A DNA stretch of 12,378 nt from Candidatus Peregrinibacteria bacterium RIFOXYB2_FULL_32_7 (GCA_001787465.1 MFXJ01000046.1:1-12378); one strand, 5' to 3'; shown: positions 1-6,340, counted from the first letter of the stretch. The notes: generated by a model not told the origin, from the sequence alone. Numbers and translations: made by a program.

Positions 1-775
1 TAACATTTTGCCTATTTTTAGAAATAATTTCCTCTAAAAAATATTTTTTATATTTCATCATTTCTTCATAATTTGTGAAATCAATATTGTTTATAAAATT
101 TTCATATTCCAACTTAGTGTATTGTTTGTTATAAACACAATATTTTTGATTTCTAAGTCCAAAGCACATAAACGAATTTTGTGTATTTCTACAATCATAC
201 AAAAAACAAGAATCTGATACTTGTTTGCAATGAAAAGAATATTTTGTGTTATAGCATGAGAACATGTAGACACAATCATACAAAAGCTCACTATCCATTA
301 CCCAATAGACATCAATACAGGAATTTGAATTGTAAATTCGCACTGAATAATAAACATCTCTGCAGTTAAGAGAATCAAAAACCGTATAACAATTTTTTAG
401 CCCTTCACTATCCTGGCAAAACTCAGCATTTTCCTGCATATTTGAAAGAAGCGCTATAACTGGAGCAATTTTTTGTAATTCGTGAAATTGTTCAAAAAAA
501 CTTTTTGAAAAATCTATATTTAAATATGGCGAAATATAATCATCACTATTCCATTCATCATGACTATAAACAGGCATAAAGGTATTTTCAGAATAAAGAG
601 CGATAATATTTTTTCCTGACTTTGCAGATTTAATTTGATAAAATTTCTTATTTGGATACCAAGCCATAAGACTGCGCATAATATCATTGTCATCAATCCC
701 TAAATCCTGAATCCCAAATTTTTGATAAAGTTCTTGTTTTAAATTATTTTTTTTATTTAAAATACTTTTTTCCAT
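1..775 (-). CDS. CPR-family Cys/aromatic-rich protein, 3' end cut by window edge
   Basis: An open frame of 258 codons starts at ATG 775 and is still open at base 1, so the C-terminus lies outside the window. I recognise the family by its pattern, not by function. It has a segment like SFFEQFHELQKIAPV (residues 92-106), then a stretch rich in NC, DC, SC, Tyr and Asp, then the signature FGLRNQKYCVYNKQYTKLEY (205-224), which is common in Parcubacteria-like genomes. As I recall, automatic pipelines sometimes call such proteins CaiB/BaiF, a name the sequence does not support. Eleven cysteines lie at residues 120-213, several 9, 15 or 21 residues apart, suggesting a beta-solenoid with coils of about 21 residues (inference). 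Relatives usually carry an N-terminal zinc-ribbon-like CxxC; none is present in the first 60 residues. There is no signal peptide, membrane segment or Shine-Dalgarno site. It is divergent from the AbiE pair. Function unknown. Confidence 0.8.
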   Translation of the reverse strand, partial: MEKSILNKKNNLKQELYQKFGIQDLGIDDNDIMRSLMAWYPNKKFYQIKSAKSGKNIIALYSENTFMPVYSHDEWNSDDYISPYLNIDFSKSFFEQFHELQKIAPVIALLSNMQENAEFCQDSEGLKNCYTVFDSLNCRDVYYSVRIYNSNSCIDVYWVMDSELLYDCVYMFSCYNTKYSFHCKQVSDSCFLYDCRNTQNSFMCFGLRNQKYCVYNKQYTKLEYENFINNIDFTNYEEMMKYKKYFLEEIISKNRQNV

Positions 776-818
776 AAAAATAATACTAAATATTTTAAAA
801 TTACATATTTCTATATAG

Positions 819-827
819 ATTTTAGCA
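819..827 (-). promoter_or_regulatory. Candidate extended -10 promoter for the leftward gene
   Basis: On the minus strand this reads TGCTAAAAT, an extended -10 (TGn plus TAAAAT). It would start transcription near 812, giving a leader of about 37 nt before ATG 775. No good -35 is visible at 17 bp, which is normal for extended -10 promoters. The rest of the 776-895 gap is A/T-rich, with no other element I can support. Confidence 0.4.
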
Positions 828-881
828 TTTTTTATTTTTTTATCCATATAGTGAAAAGTTTATACTAACTAAAAAACAACA

Positions 882-910
882 TTGCATGTAAAGTTATGTT
901 ATATTATACT
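882..910 (+). promoter_or_regulatory. abiE promoter (TTGCAT-17-TATACT)
   Basis: TTGCAT at 882-887 and TATACT at 905-910 are separated by exactly 17 bp. The expected start of transcription is about 916-918, at the ATG at 917, so the abiEi message would be leaderless or nearly so. The -10 box lies inside the left arm of the palindrome at 898-937, so a repressor bound there would block RNA polymerase directly. Confidence 0.55.
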
Positions 911-937
911 GTACATATGAGTACAATATTATATAAC
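898..937. promoter_or_regulatory. 40-bp imperfect palindrome over -10 and start: probable AbiEi operator
   Basis: The left arm GTTATATTATACTGTAC (898-914) and the right arm GTACAATATTATATAAC (921-937) are inverted copies matching at 15 of 17 positions, around a 6-bp centre (915-920). The centre holds the first bases of the ATG at 917. AbiEi antitoxins of studied systems autorepress by binding inverted repeats in their own promoter, so this is the natural operator here (inference from family knowledge). In RNA the same sequence could fold into a hairpin at the extreme 5' end of the transcript. Confidence 0.6.
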
Positions 938-1486
938 GTCACTGGTCAAAGGATAGCTAAGTTAGCACGAATGGATGAAGATGTATTCCATAGTGATGAT
1001 TTAGCAAATCTTTGGGAAATTAAAGATGCGAATAATTTACATACAACTTTAAAAAGATATCATCAAAAAGGTTTATTAAAAAGAATTTATAAAGGAATGT
1101 ACTGTCTAAAAAACTTAGAAGACCTTGATCCATATCTACTTGGAACCAAAGCACTACATCGTTTTACTTATATTAGTACAGAAACAATACTTTTTATACA
1201 TGGCATTATTAATCGCAAGCCGTCATACATCACTATGATCAGCTCCAAATCACAGAAATTTCAAATTTACAAATACAAATATACGTCCAGACAATTAAAA
1301 GATGAATTTCTATATAATCCAATTGGTATTAATCAGAAAAATGGCTACAGAATTGCTAGTATTGAAAGAGCTATTGCTGATACAATCTATTTCAATCCAT
1401 ATAGCCAATTTGACGCCACCAATTTAATTGATTGGAATAAAATTCAAAAAATTCAAAAATCTATTGGATATCCTCAATCCACTTAA
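917..1486 (+). CDS. abiEi: AbiEi-type antitoxin / transcriptional regulator
   Basis: This is the antitoxin of a type IV AbiE toxin-antitoxin and phage-abortive-infection system. It probably acts as an autorepressor and counters the toxin without forming a stable complex with it (family knowledge). Residues about 10-65 form a winged helix-turn-helix (FHSDDLANLWEI, then LKRYHQKGLLKRIYKGMY). The rest has the typical AbiEi landmarks YISTETILFIHGII (85-98), a TMISSKS strand, RQLKDEFLYNPIGI (125-138) and IASIERAIADTIYFNP (146-161). The protein is 189 residues with start 917. An in-frame ATG at 896 would add seven residues, but it lies upstream of the predicted transcription start and left of the palindrome, so I prefer 917. 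The toxin gene follows after 8 bp. There is no Shine-Dalgarno site. Confidence 0.85.
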   Translation: MSTILYNVTGQRIAKLARMDEDVFHSDDLANLWEIKDANNLHTTLKRYHQKGLLKRIYKGMYCLKNLEDLDPYLLGTKALHRFTYISTETILFIHGIINRKPSYITMISSKSQKFQIYKYKYTSRQLKDEFLYNPIGINQKNGYRIASIERAIADTIYFNPYSQFDATNLIDWNKIQKIQKSIGYPQST

Positions 1487-1494
1487 TAATTAAA

Positions 1495-2238
1495 ATGATC
1501 TTACCTAATCCTCAAGACGCACTCCATCTTGCTTGGCTCTACAGATTATTAACAGAAATAATTGATTGTCAAAACATTTCCTCAATTATAGCTTTCAAAG
1601 GTGGCACTTGTGCAACCATGCGCGGCTGGCTCAATCGCTTTTCTGTCGATCTTGATTTTGAACTAATTGAAGATTTGGACGCTAAAAAAATGCTTTCTTT
1701 TCGACAATCTTTGAGAAAAATTTTTTCTAAGTTAGATTTAGAGATCAAAGATCAAAGCAAGATAATCCCACAATATTTTCTTAAATATACAGCTCCAGAA
1801 AATCAACGAAATACCATAAAACTAGAATTTATACCAAAAACAGCACAATCCAACACTTATGATATGGTAAGATTGATTGATATTGATAGAATCATACGTT
1901 GTTATAATCAAGAAACAATGTTTAGCAACAAATTAATAGCTCTTCTGGATAGATATGAAAAACACAAAATCATTGCGGCTCGCGATCTTTATGACATCAA
2001 TCAATTTTTATTACAGGGATTTAAATTCAAACCTAGTATTATCAAAGAACGCACCAAATTATCAGTATCAAAATTCTTTATTAAACTTAATTCTTTTATA
2101 GAGAAAAAAATCACTCAAGAAATCATTAATCAAGACTTAAATTATCTGTTAAATCAAGAAGAATTTCAAAAAATCAGAAAAACATTGAAAAATGAATCTT
2201 TATTGTTTTTAAAAAAATTGTGTATGGATGAAAACTAA
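1495..2238 (+). CDS. abiEii: AbiEii-type nucleotidyltransferase toxin
   Basis: This is the toxin partner of the pair, a DNA polymerase beta-fold nucleotidyltransferase of the AbiEii/MenT class. Characterised relatives transfer nucleotides to targets such as tRNA 3' ends or bind GTP; the substrate here is unknown. Seen in the 247 residues: the P-loop-like nucleotidyltransferase motif KGGT (35-38), then RFSVDLDFEL (48-57) with the two metal-binding aspartates D52 and D54. The later family motif KLIALLDRYEKHKIIAARDLYDI spans about 146-168, with K146, R163, D164 and D167 in the expected places. All key residues are intact, so it looks active. It starts 8 bp after the antitoxin stop and has no ribosome-binding site of its own, so it is probably translated from the same message. 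It converges on miaA with only 12 bp between the stops and no visible terminator. Confidence 0.87.
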   Translation: MILPNPQDALHLAWLYRLLTEIIDCQNISSIIAFKGGTCATMRGWLNRFSVDLDFELIEDLDAKKMLSFRQSLRKIFSKLDLEIKDQSKIIPQYFLKYTAPENQRNTIKLEFIPKTAQSNTYDMVRLIDIDRIIRCYNQETMFSNKLIALLDRYEKHKIIAARDLYDINQFLLQGFKFKPSIIKERTKLSVSKFFIKLNSFIEKKITQEIINQDLNYLLNQEEFQKIRKTLKNESLLFLKKLCMDEN

Positions 2239-2250
2239 AGTAAGGTGTTT

Positions 2251-3171
2251 TCAGCTATTTATCCACACTACCTCCTTCTCCTTCAAAAACCAAGTCATTT
2301 GCCTTTTAGCATAATGCCTTGTTTCTTTTTTTAATAAATCTTTCGCCTCATCAAGCGTCATTTCGTTGTTTAAAAATTTTGCAATTTGAAGATAACCCAA
2401 ACTCGACATTGATGGTAAATTACGATCGTATTTTGAAAGTAAATATTTTGTTTCTTCAATCAAACCATTTTCAATTTGCTTATCAACACGCTTATTAATT
2501 CTGTCATATAAAACTTCACGAGGCCAATCGATGGCAAATTTTAGAATATGATATTTGTCATTCTTGTGAGAGCAGGAATTTTTGTTTTCACTGCCAACTG
2601 CCATCTGCAAACTGCCAACTCTTTCTATCCCCCTTATCACATACCTCAAATTATTCGGATGAATTTTCATTGCTTCTATTTCATCCAAAGCTTTTAATTT
2701 TTCCCAAACATATTCTTTCCCATATTGCGAAGCTTCTTCTTCAAGTTGTTTTCTTAATTCCCAATTTGGCGGAGTTGCTCCTAATGTAAAATTTTCAATT
2801 ATCGCTCTAATATAAAGTCCAGTTCCACCAATAATAAATGGGATTTTATTTCTTTTATAAATATCGAAAATTTTCTCCTCAGCCAATTTCTTGAAATCAA
2901 AAGTTGTGAAATTTTCATTTGGCAAAACAACATCTATTAAATGATGTGGAATATCCTGCATTTCTTTTTTTGTGATTTTTGCAGTCCCAATGTCCATTTC
3001 TTTATAAATTTGTCGTGAATCAGCAGAAATAATTTCACCATTAAATTTTTTCGCAAGTTTAATACTCAATCCTGTTTTACCTGAAGCGGTTGGACCTAAA
3101 AGCACTATTAAAGGAATTTTCTCTTTTGGAATATTTTTTAAAAAACTTGAAATCAAATCTTCTGGATTCAT
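2251..3171 (-). CDS. miaA: tRNA dimethylallyltransferase MiaA
   Basis: MiaA transfers a dimethylallyl group to N6 of A37 in tRNAs reading UNN codons, the first step of i6A/ms2i6A synthesis. The 306 residues show the complete family pattern: P-loop GPTASGKT (26-33), ADSRQIYKEMDIGTAK (50-65) with the catalytic Asp51, PHHLIDV (75-81), GGTGLYIRAI (115-124), LRYVIRGIER (175-184), DWPREVLYDRINKRVD (215-230) and the C-terminal RHYAKRQMTWF. The length is normal. The loop at about 185-204, between the ALEI-like helix and the KFAIDWPRE strand, is a lineage-specific insertion encoded partly by a 7-bp repeat array (2590-2620). The gene ends in TGA, which supports the standard bacterial code. A TATAAT box lies about 40 bp upstream. 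Confidence 0.97.
   Translation of the reverse strand: MNPEDLISSFLKNIPKEKIPLIVLLGPTASGKTGLSIKLAKKFNGEIISADSRQIYKEMDIGTAKITKKEMQDIPHHLIDVVLPNENFTTFDFKKLAEEKIFDIYKRNKIPFIIGGTGLYIRAIIENFTLGATPPNWELRKQLEEEASQYGKEYVWEKLKALDEIEAMKIHPNNLRYVIRGIERVGSLQMAVGSENKNSCSHKNDKYHILKFAIDWPREVLYDRINKRVDKQIENGLIEETKYLLSKYDRNLPSMSSLGYLQIAKFLNNEMTLDEAKDLLKKETRHYAKRQMTWFLKEKEVVWINS
2590..2620 (-). repeat. In-frame heptamer array inside miaA
   Basis: On the coding strand this is four consecutive 7-bp units, AGTTGGC, AGTTTGC, AGATGGC and AGTTGGC, followed by AGT. It encodes VGSLQMAVGS (residues 185-194). As 7 is not a multiple of 3, the same word is read in different frames in successive copies. It sits at a surface loop that varies in MiaA and looks like a spacer repeat that has entered the gene. 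Confidence 0.75.
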
Positions 3172-3209
3172 TATGCAACTTTAAAAAGCTTCTTAAATTT
3201 ACAGGAAAA

Positions 3210-3238
3210 ATTATACTCCTACGCTTTAATAATTTAAA
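3210..3238 (-). promoter_or_regulatory. Candidate miaA promoter (TTTAAA-17-TATAAT)
   Basis: The minus strand has TTTAAA (3233-3238), 17 bp, then a perfect TATAAT (3210-3215). Transcription would start near 3203, leaving about 32 nt before ATG 3171. The promoter lies in the left arm of the inverted repeat at 3210-3352, which may affect its activity. The -35 match is poor. Confidence 0.45.
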
Positions 3239-3352
3239 ATTGTATAATGCTACGAAGCTTTATAATATTGTTTATTTACCTTATAAAATAAATAATTAAG
3301 CTTCGGAGCATATACTACTTAATTTTAAAATTTAAAAGCGGAGTAGTATATC
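3210..3352. repeat. 143-bp imperfect inverted repeat (MITE-like or long hairpin)
   Basis: The left arm 3210-3260 and the right arm 3298-3352 are inverted copies of each other. The outer 32 positions match at about 25, the inner GCTACGAAGCTT (3249-3260) pairs with AAGCTTCGGAGC (3298-3309) at 11 of 12, and a 3-4 base gap lies between. The 37-nt centre is A/T-rich. Smaller perfect inverted pairs are nested in it: ATTATAC/GTATAAT at 3210-3216 and 3242-3248, and ATATACTACT/AGTAGTATAT at 3310-3319 and 3342-3351. It fills most of the gap between the unknown gene and miaA. No protein is encoded. No clear target-site duplication is visible, so mobility is unproven. Confidence 0.6.
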
Positions 3353-3376
3353 AATTTCAAAATTGTGATATTTAAA

Positions 3377-4981
3377 CTATTTTTTTCTCACAAACCTAAT
3401 CTCTTTAAAATTTTCAAAAACAAACTTAGGACTTTTCCGCTTACTATTATTTTTATACAAACTTTCTTTTTCACAAACAAAACCGCTACAATCACCAACT
3501 GGCACTTCTCTATCTTTTTTATTTATCAAAATAAACGAATTACCTTCCTGTATCCACCTATTAATTCTTTCAATTTCACATGGAAATATATCTTTACTTA
3601 AAATATGTATCGGTTCTGGAAGCGGCTTAGAAGATTCCACTTTTTGCTCTTGTTGTACATCATCTTTTGTATCTTTATCTCCTTCGCTTTCTGTTAAATT
3701 CACACCAGCAGCTTTTAACGTCAATTGATCTCCAAAAGTAACAGAATTATCAATGTCATCACTTACACGCTCAGGAGATCCACTACCAACAGCTACTTTT
3801 GGAACTACAGCATCGTTCCATTCACCCATTCTTTTTTCAGCCTCAGCTATAGACTTTACTGGTTTTTTAATAAATTTTATTCTCAATCTTTTAATTTGAG
3901 AGTTATCATTAAAACGAATCCATGTCATCTCTCCATTTCTCAATGCCACACAAATACGATTATATCTACCTGATTTTCCTTCTTCTTGTAATCTTAAAGA
4001 TTCTAAATTAGATAAAGTAACTTCTTGACCAGCTATTGGAGTATCTCTATCATACTTTCTTCCTGCTTTTTCTTCTATTTTATTCCAACTACCATTCAAT
4101 ACCATCCCTCCTTGACTTAACAATTGCATTAAAATACTTCGATAAGCCTCATGTCTTTTAGAATGACCACCAAAGAAACTACGTAAAAAATCATTTATAA
4201 CCATAGCATCTTCTCTGGACACAGTACCATGAACTTCACACGAAACCGAATCACGATCTTCACTAATTTCTGCAGGCTGAACTGCATCACTAGGCTTCAA
4301 TATTCTAATTGGAGATTCTAACTTTAAAGAAGAAAAAAAATCATCCCAATCTCGCCTTTGTAAATAATAACATTCTGTTCCTCCAGAACCAATAATAATC
4401 CGATCATAACCTTGAGTAATTAATCTATTCGCAACAAGTTTGAACCTATTAGCTAATATATATTTAGAGGCTTCCAGTAACCACTCTTGATTCTCTCCTC
4501 TATTACACAAGCAAGCCAACAGATCTTTTCCTGTTTTAATTTTTAAAAGTTCCTCTATTCTTAACGAACTAAAATAAGCTTCTTCTTTTCCAGCATCTCC
4601 ATCGCTAACCGCCACTCCACTTAACACGCGACTTACACTTTCTCTATATACTCCTGACTCCCCTGGAACAGACGCTTCACGGCACACCTGTCGTCTACCT
4701 CCTTCCATATATTGACCACCTAAAACCTTAGGATCAGTTAAATCACTACATCCAATAAATATATAAACAAATCCTAGATTATATAAATCATTGAGAATTT
4801 TTGTTATATCAATAGTCTCATTAAAATCTAAATTTATTTGCCTCCTTCCTCCATATCGAATTGTTATATTTCCGTTAGTCTTTCCATTTCTCATTATATA
4901 TTCAACAACTGATTGTAAATTAGATCTAGTTAACTGAAATTGCACTTCCTTCCAAGAACTTCTTAATTCTTCACAAGGCAT
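3377..4981 (-). CDS. Unrecognised 534-residue protein
   Basis: I do not recognise this protein. It is a long uninterrupted frame on the minus strand with no signal peptide and no membrane helix, so it is probably cytoplasmic. Residues 1-85 look like a compact alpha/beta domain (ITIRYGGRRQINLDF, then ILNDLYNLGFVYIFIGCSD). Residues 90-130 are Gly/Ser/Arg-rich and linker-like. A mixed helical region follows (about 138-220, with YDRIIIGSGGTECYYLQRRD), then a domain at about 250-385. Residues about 390-470 form an acidic, Ser/Glu/Lys-rich disordered linker, and a C-terminal segment (475-534) has four cysteines' worth of polar sequence ending in basic residues. The pentapeptide GGRRQ occurs twice (44-48 and 94-98). 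The 4590-4720 stretch is visibly richer in GC than its surroundings. The start at 4981 is the first ATG; there is no ribosome-binding site. It is probably transcribed alone. Confidence 0.7.
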   Translation of the reverse strand: MPCEELRSSWKEVQFQLTRSNLQSVVEYIMRNGKTNGNITIRYGGRRQINLDFNETIDITKILNDLYNLGFVYIFIGCSDLTDPKVLGGQYMEGGRRQVCREASVPGESGVYRESVSRVLSGVAVSDGDAGKEEAYFSSLRIEELLKIKTGKDLLACLCNRGENQEWLLEASKYILANRFKLVANRLITQGYDRIIIGSGGTECYYLQRRDWDDFFSSLKLESPIRILKPSDAVQPAEISEDRDSVSCEVHGTVSREDAMVINDFLRSFFGGHSKRHEAYRSILMQLLSQGGMVLNGSWNKIEEKAGRKYDRDTPIAGQEVTLSNLESLRLQEEGKSGRYNRICVALRNGEMTWIRFNDNSQIKRLRIKFIKKPVKSIAEAEKRMGEWNDAVVPKVAVGSGSPERVSDDIDNSVTFGDQLTLKAAGVNLTESEGDKDTKDDVQQEQKVESSKPLPEPIHILSKDIFPCEIERINRWIQEGNSFILINKKDREVPVGDCSGFVCEKESLYKNNSKRKSPKFVFENFKEIRFVRKK

Positions 4982-5035
4982 AATTTTAAAATTTTAAAAA
5001 ATTAATTTTTCTAACACACACGCATTTTAAAGTTT

Positions 5036-5067
5036 ATTATATTTGCAATTAATTCAAATTAAGTCAA
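5036..5067 (-). promoter_or_regulatory. Candidate promoter of the 534-residue gene
   Basis: On the minus strand TATAAT lies at 5036-5041, with TTGACT at 5062-5067. The spacing is 20 bp, longer than the optimum, so the -35 assignment is uncertain. Transcription would begin near 5029, about 48 nt before ATG 4981. It lies back to back with the rplJ promoter. Confidence 0.35.
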
Positions 5068-5080
5068 ATATTTTTTCTCC

Positions 5081-5109
5081 TTGACTTTAAAAGACATATC
5101 CTTTAAATT
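5081..5109 (+). promoter_or_regulatory. rplJ-rplL promoter (TTGACT-17-TAAATT)
   Basis: TTGACT (5081-5086), 17 bp, then TAAATT (5104-5109). The predicted start near 5115-5117 coincides with the first paired base of the L10 leader RNA, which supports the call. The -10 box is weak. Confidence 0.5.
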
Positions 5110-5114
5110 ATTTT

Positions 5115-5241
5115 GTGCGTCGTAGACAGCAGGTTGTTTCTTCTTAAAAAAAAGAAATTTAAAAAAGTTCCTGCCTAGACAAACAAATTAGTGAATCAAA
5201 ACCTTTTTTAGGTTCTACTTCGTTTGTCGTCTACCCCGCGC
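5115..5241 (+). promoter_or_regulatory. Ribosomal protein L10 leader RNA
   Basis: This is the binding site in the nascent message for the L10-L12 complex, used for autoregulation of rplJL. It contains the characteristic GTAGACAGCAGG ... CCTGCCTAGAC pair. Stems that can be read by eye: a closing stem, GTGCG (5115-5119) with CGCGC (5237-5241) and GTAGAC (5122-5127) with GTCTAC (5229-5234); GCAGG (5129-5133) with CCTGC (5170-5174); GACAAAC (5178-5184) with GTTTGTC (5222-5228), enclosing a small AACC/GGTT hairpin. Together they make a three-way junction in the 190-nt untranslated region ahead of rplJ. This matches the known L10 leader family of bacteria. Confidence 0.8.
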
Positions 5242-5255
5242 AAACGATTTTTTTT
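5220..5255 (+). terminator. Intrinsic terminator/attenuator in the rplJ leader
   Basis: TCGTTTG (5220-5226) pairs perfectly with CAAACGA (5241-5247), and eight T follow at 5248-5255. The loop is 14 nt. The left arm is the same strand that pairs in the GACAAAC/GTTTGTC stem of the L10 leader, and the loop contains the 3' strand of its closing stem. The leader fold and the terminator therefore cannot form together, which is the layout of a transcription attenuator. Confidence 0.55.
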
Positions 5256-5306
5256 AGTCCGCTCACATTTCACATAAACTTTCCAAACTTTCTAAACTAG
5301 AAAAAA

Positions 5307-5831
5307 ATGGCAATTTCACGTCAAAAAAAAGAATTATCTCTTACTGAACTAACTGAAAATATAAAAAAAGCAAAATCTGTAGTATTTACTAAATATGCAG
5401 GAACTTCTGTTGTTGATCTTACAAAATTACGCCGTAAAGCACGAGCCGAAAATGTCAAAATCATGATCGCTAAGAAAACTTTGATTCAAAAAGCCGCAAC
5501 AAAAAACGGTTATGAACAAATTCCAGAGAATATAATGGATGGGCCAATCGCCATTGCGTTTAGTCCTGATGAAGTTTGCGCCGCAAAAATTATCAAACTA
5601 TTTGGCAAAGAAACTGCAACAGTACAATTAGCAGGAGGATTAATGGAAGGCAAAATTCTTGACTTAAAAGCCATTAAATCACTTGCTGATTTACCTAGTA
5701 AGGAAGAATTGCTTGCACAATTTGTCGGTATGATTCAAAGTCCACTGAGAAATTTTGCCAGCCTTATCGCCAATCCTCTCGCTTCATTTGCAAGAGCCAC
5801 AAAAGCCTATGCCGAACAAAAAGAAAAATAA
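5307..5831 (+). CDS. rplJ: 50S ribosomal protein L10
   Basis: L10 anchors the L7/L12 dimers of the ribosomal stalk to 23S rRNA and bL11, and with them recruits translation factors. The 174-residue length is normal. Recognisable segments are SVVFTKYAGTSVVDLTKLR (24-42), KIMIAKKTLIQKA (51-63), GPIAIAFSPDE (79-89), GGLMEGKILDLKAIKSLADLPSKEELLAQ (110-138) and a C-terminal helix (about 148-170) that holds the L12 dimers. It follows the L10 leader by about 50 nt after the T-run. The start is preceded only by AGAAAAAA, a poor ribosome-binding site. It is cotranscribed with rplL after an 83-bp repeat-filled spacer. Confidence 0.97.
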   Translation: MAISRQKKELSLTELTENIKKAKSVVFTKYAGTSVVDLTKLRRKARAENVKIMIAKKTLIQKAATKNGYEQIPENIMDGPIAIAFSPDEVCAAKIIKLFGKETATVQLAGGLMEGKILDLKAIKSLADLPSKEELLAQFVGMIQSPLRNFASLIANPLASFARATKAYAEQKEK

Positions 5832-5837
5832 TAATTA

Positions 5838-5907
5838 CCAATTCCCAATTACTCTTTACTCTTTACTAATTACCCTTTCCCCTTTCCTAATTTCTAATTC
5901 CTAATTT
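5838..5907 (+). repeat. Ten consecutive degenerate heptamers filling the rplJ-rplL spacer
   Basis: From 5838 to 5907 the sequence divides without remainder into ten 7-bp units, each fitting C[CT][ACT][AT]TT[ACT]. Units include CTCTTTA twice in a row, CCCTTTC twice in a row, and CTAATTT with variants. The array occupies nearly all of the 83 bp between the two ribosomal genes, leaving only TATAATT before the rplL ATG, with no Shine-Dalgarno sequence. Adjacent identical units suggest growth by duplication of one or two units. Confidence 0.8.
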
Positions 5908-5914
5908 TATAATT

Positions 5915-6322
5915 ATGTCTGACGTACAAACACAAGACAAAATTGAGCTTTCAAAAGAAGAGAAAGCTGTGATCGACGCTCTTGAAAAGCTTAACATTGT
6001 GCAGGTTAACAATGTTGTTAAATACATGGAGCAAGCATATGGCATTTCTGCCGCCGCTCCTGTTGCTGTTGCCGCTGTTGCCGCTACTGCTACTGATGCC
6101 GCACCTGAAGAAAAAGCTTCTTATAATATCAAACTTACATCTTCTGGAGATAAAAAAATTCAAGTTATTAAAGTAATCAGAGAAGTAACGAGTCTTGGAC
6201 TTGGAGAAGCTAAAAAAGTAGCTGACGAAAATGGCATGGTAAAAGAGAACGTCGCTAAGAAAGAAGCTGAAGAAATTAAGAAAAAATTAGAAGAAGCTGG
6301 AGCTAAAGTTGAATTACAATAA
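5915..6322 (+). CDS. rplL: 50S ribosomal protein L7/L12
   Basis: This is the stalk protein that contacts elongation factors. At 135 residues it is slightly longer than usual. It has an N-terminal dimerisation domain (about 12-45, LSKEEKAVIDALEKLNIVQV), an Ala/Val-rich hinge (46-66) and the conserved globular C-terminal domain (68-135: YNIKLTSSGDKKIQVIKVIREVTSLGLGEAKK, ending EEIKKKLEEAGAKVEL). The usual PKPVKEG loop reads NGMVKEN here, a small departure. It is the second gene of the rplJL operon and is closed by a strong terminator. The ATG at 5915 has no ribosome-binding site; the heptamer array lies immediately upstream. Confidence 0.97.
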   Translation: MSDVQTQDKIELSKEEKAVIDALEKLNIVQVNNVVKYMEQAYGISAAAPVAVAAVAATATDAAPEEKASYNIKLTSSGDKKIQVIKVIREVTSLGLGEAKKVADENGMVKENVAKKEAEEIKKKLEEAGAKVELQ

Positions 6323-6340
6323 AGTTTTTCCCAACCCAAT

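Noticed and set aside
181..369. Small plus-strand open frame of 62 codons, and a minus frame at 91-291
   Set aside because: Both lie inside the 258-codon minus-strand gene that runs off the left edge and has recognisable family motifs; they are shadows.
896..916. ATG at 896 as the start of abiEi
   Set aside because: It would place the start codon upstream of the -10 box; the ATG at 917 matches the predicted transcription start and loses no conserved residues.
2251..2253. TGA at the end of miaA as a possible glycine codon (code 25)
   Set aside because: MiaA ends at its normal place and no gene in the window has an internal TGA, so TGA is a stop.
3365..3973. Plus-strand open frames at 3365-3601 and 3725-3973
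   Set aside because: They are antisense to the 534-residue gene and have the biased, low-complexity composition of shadow frames.
5838..5907. Repeats in the rplJ-rplL spacer as a CRISPR-like array
   Set aside because: Units are 7 bp, contiguous, degenerate and without spacers; no cas genes are present.
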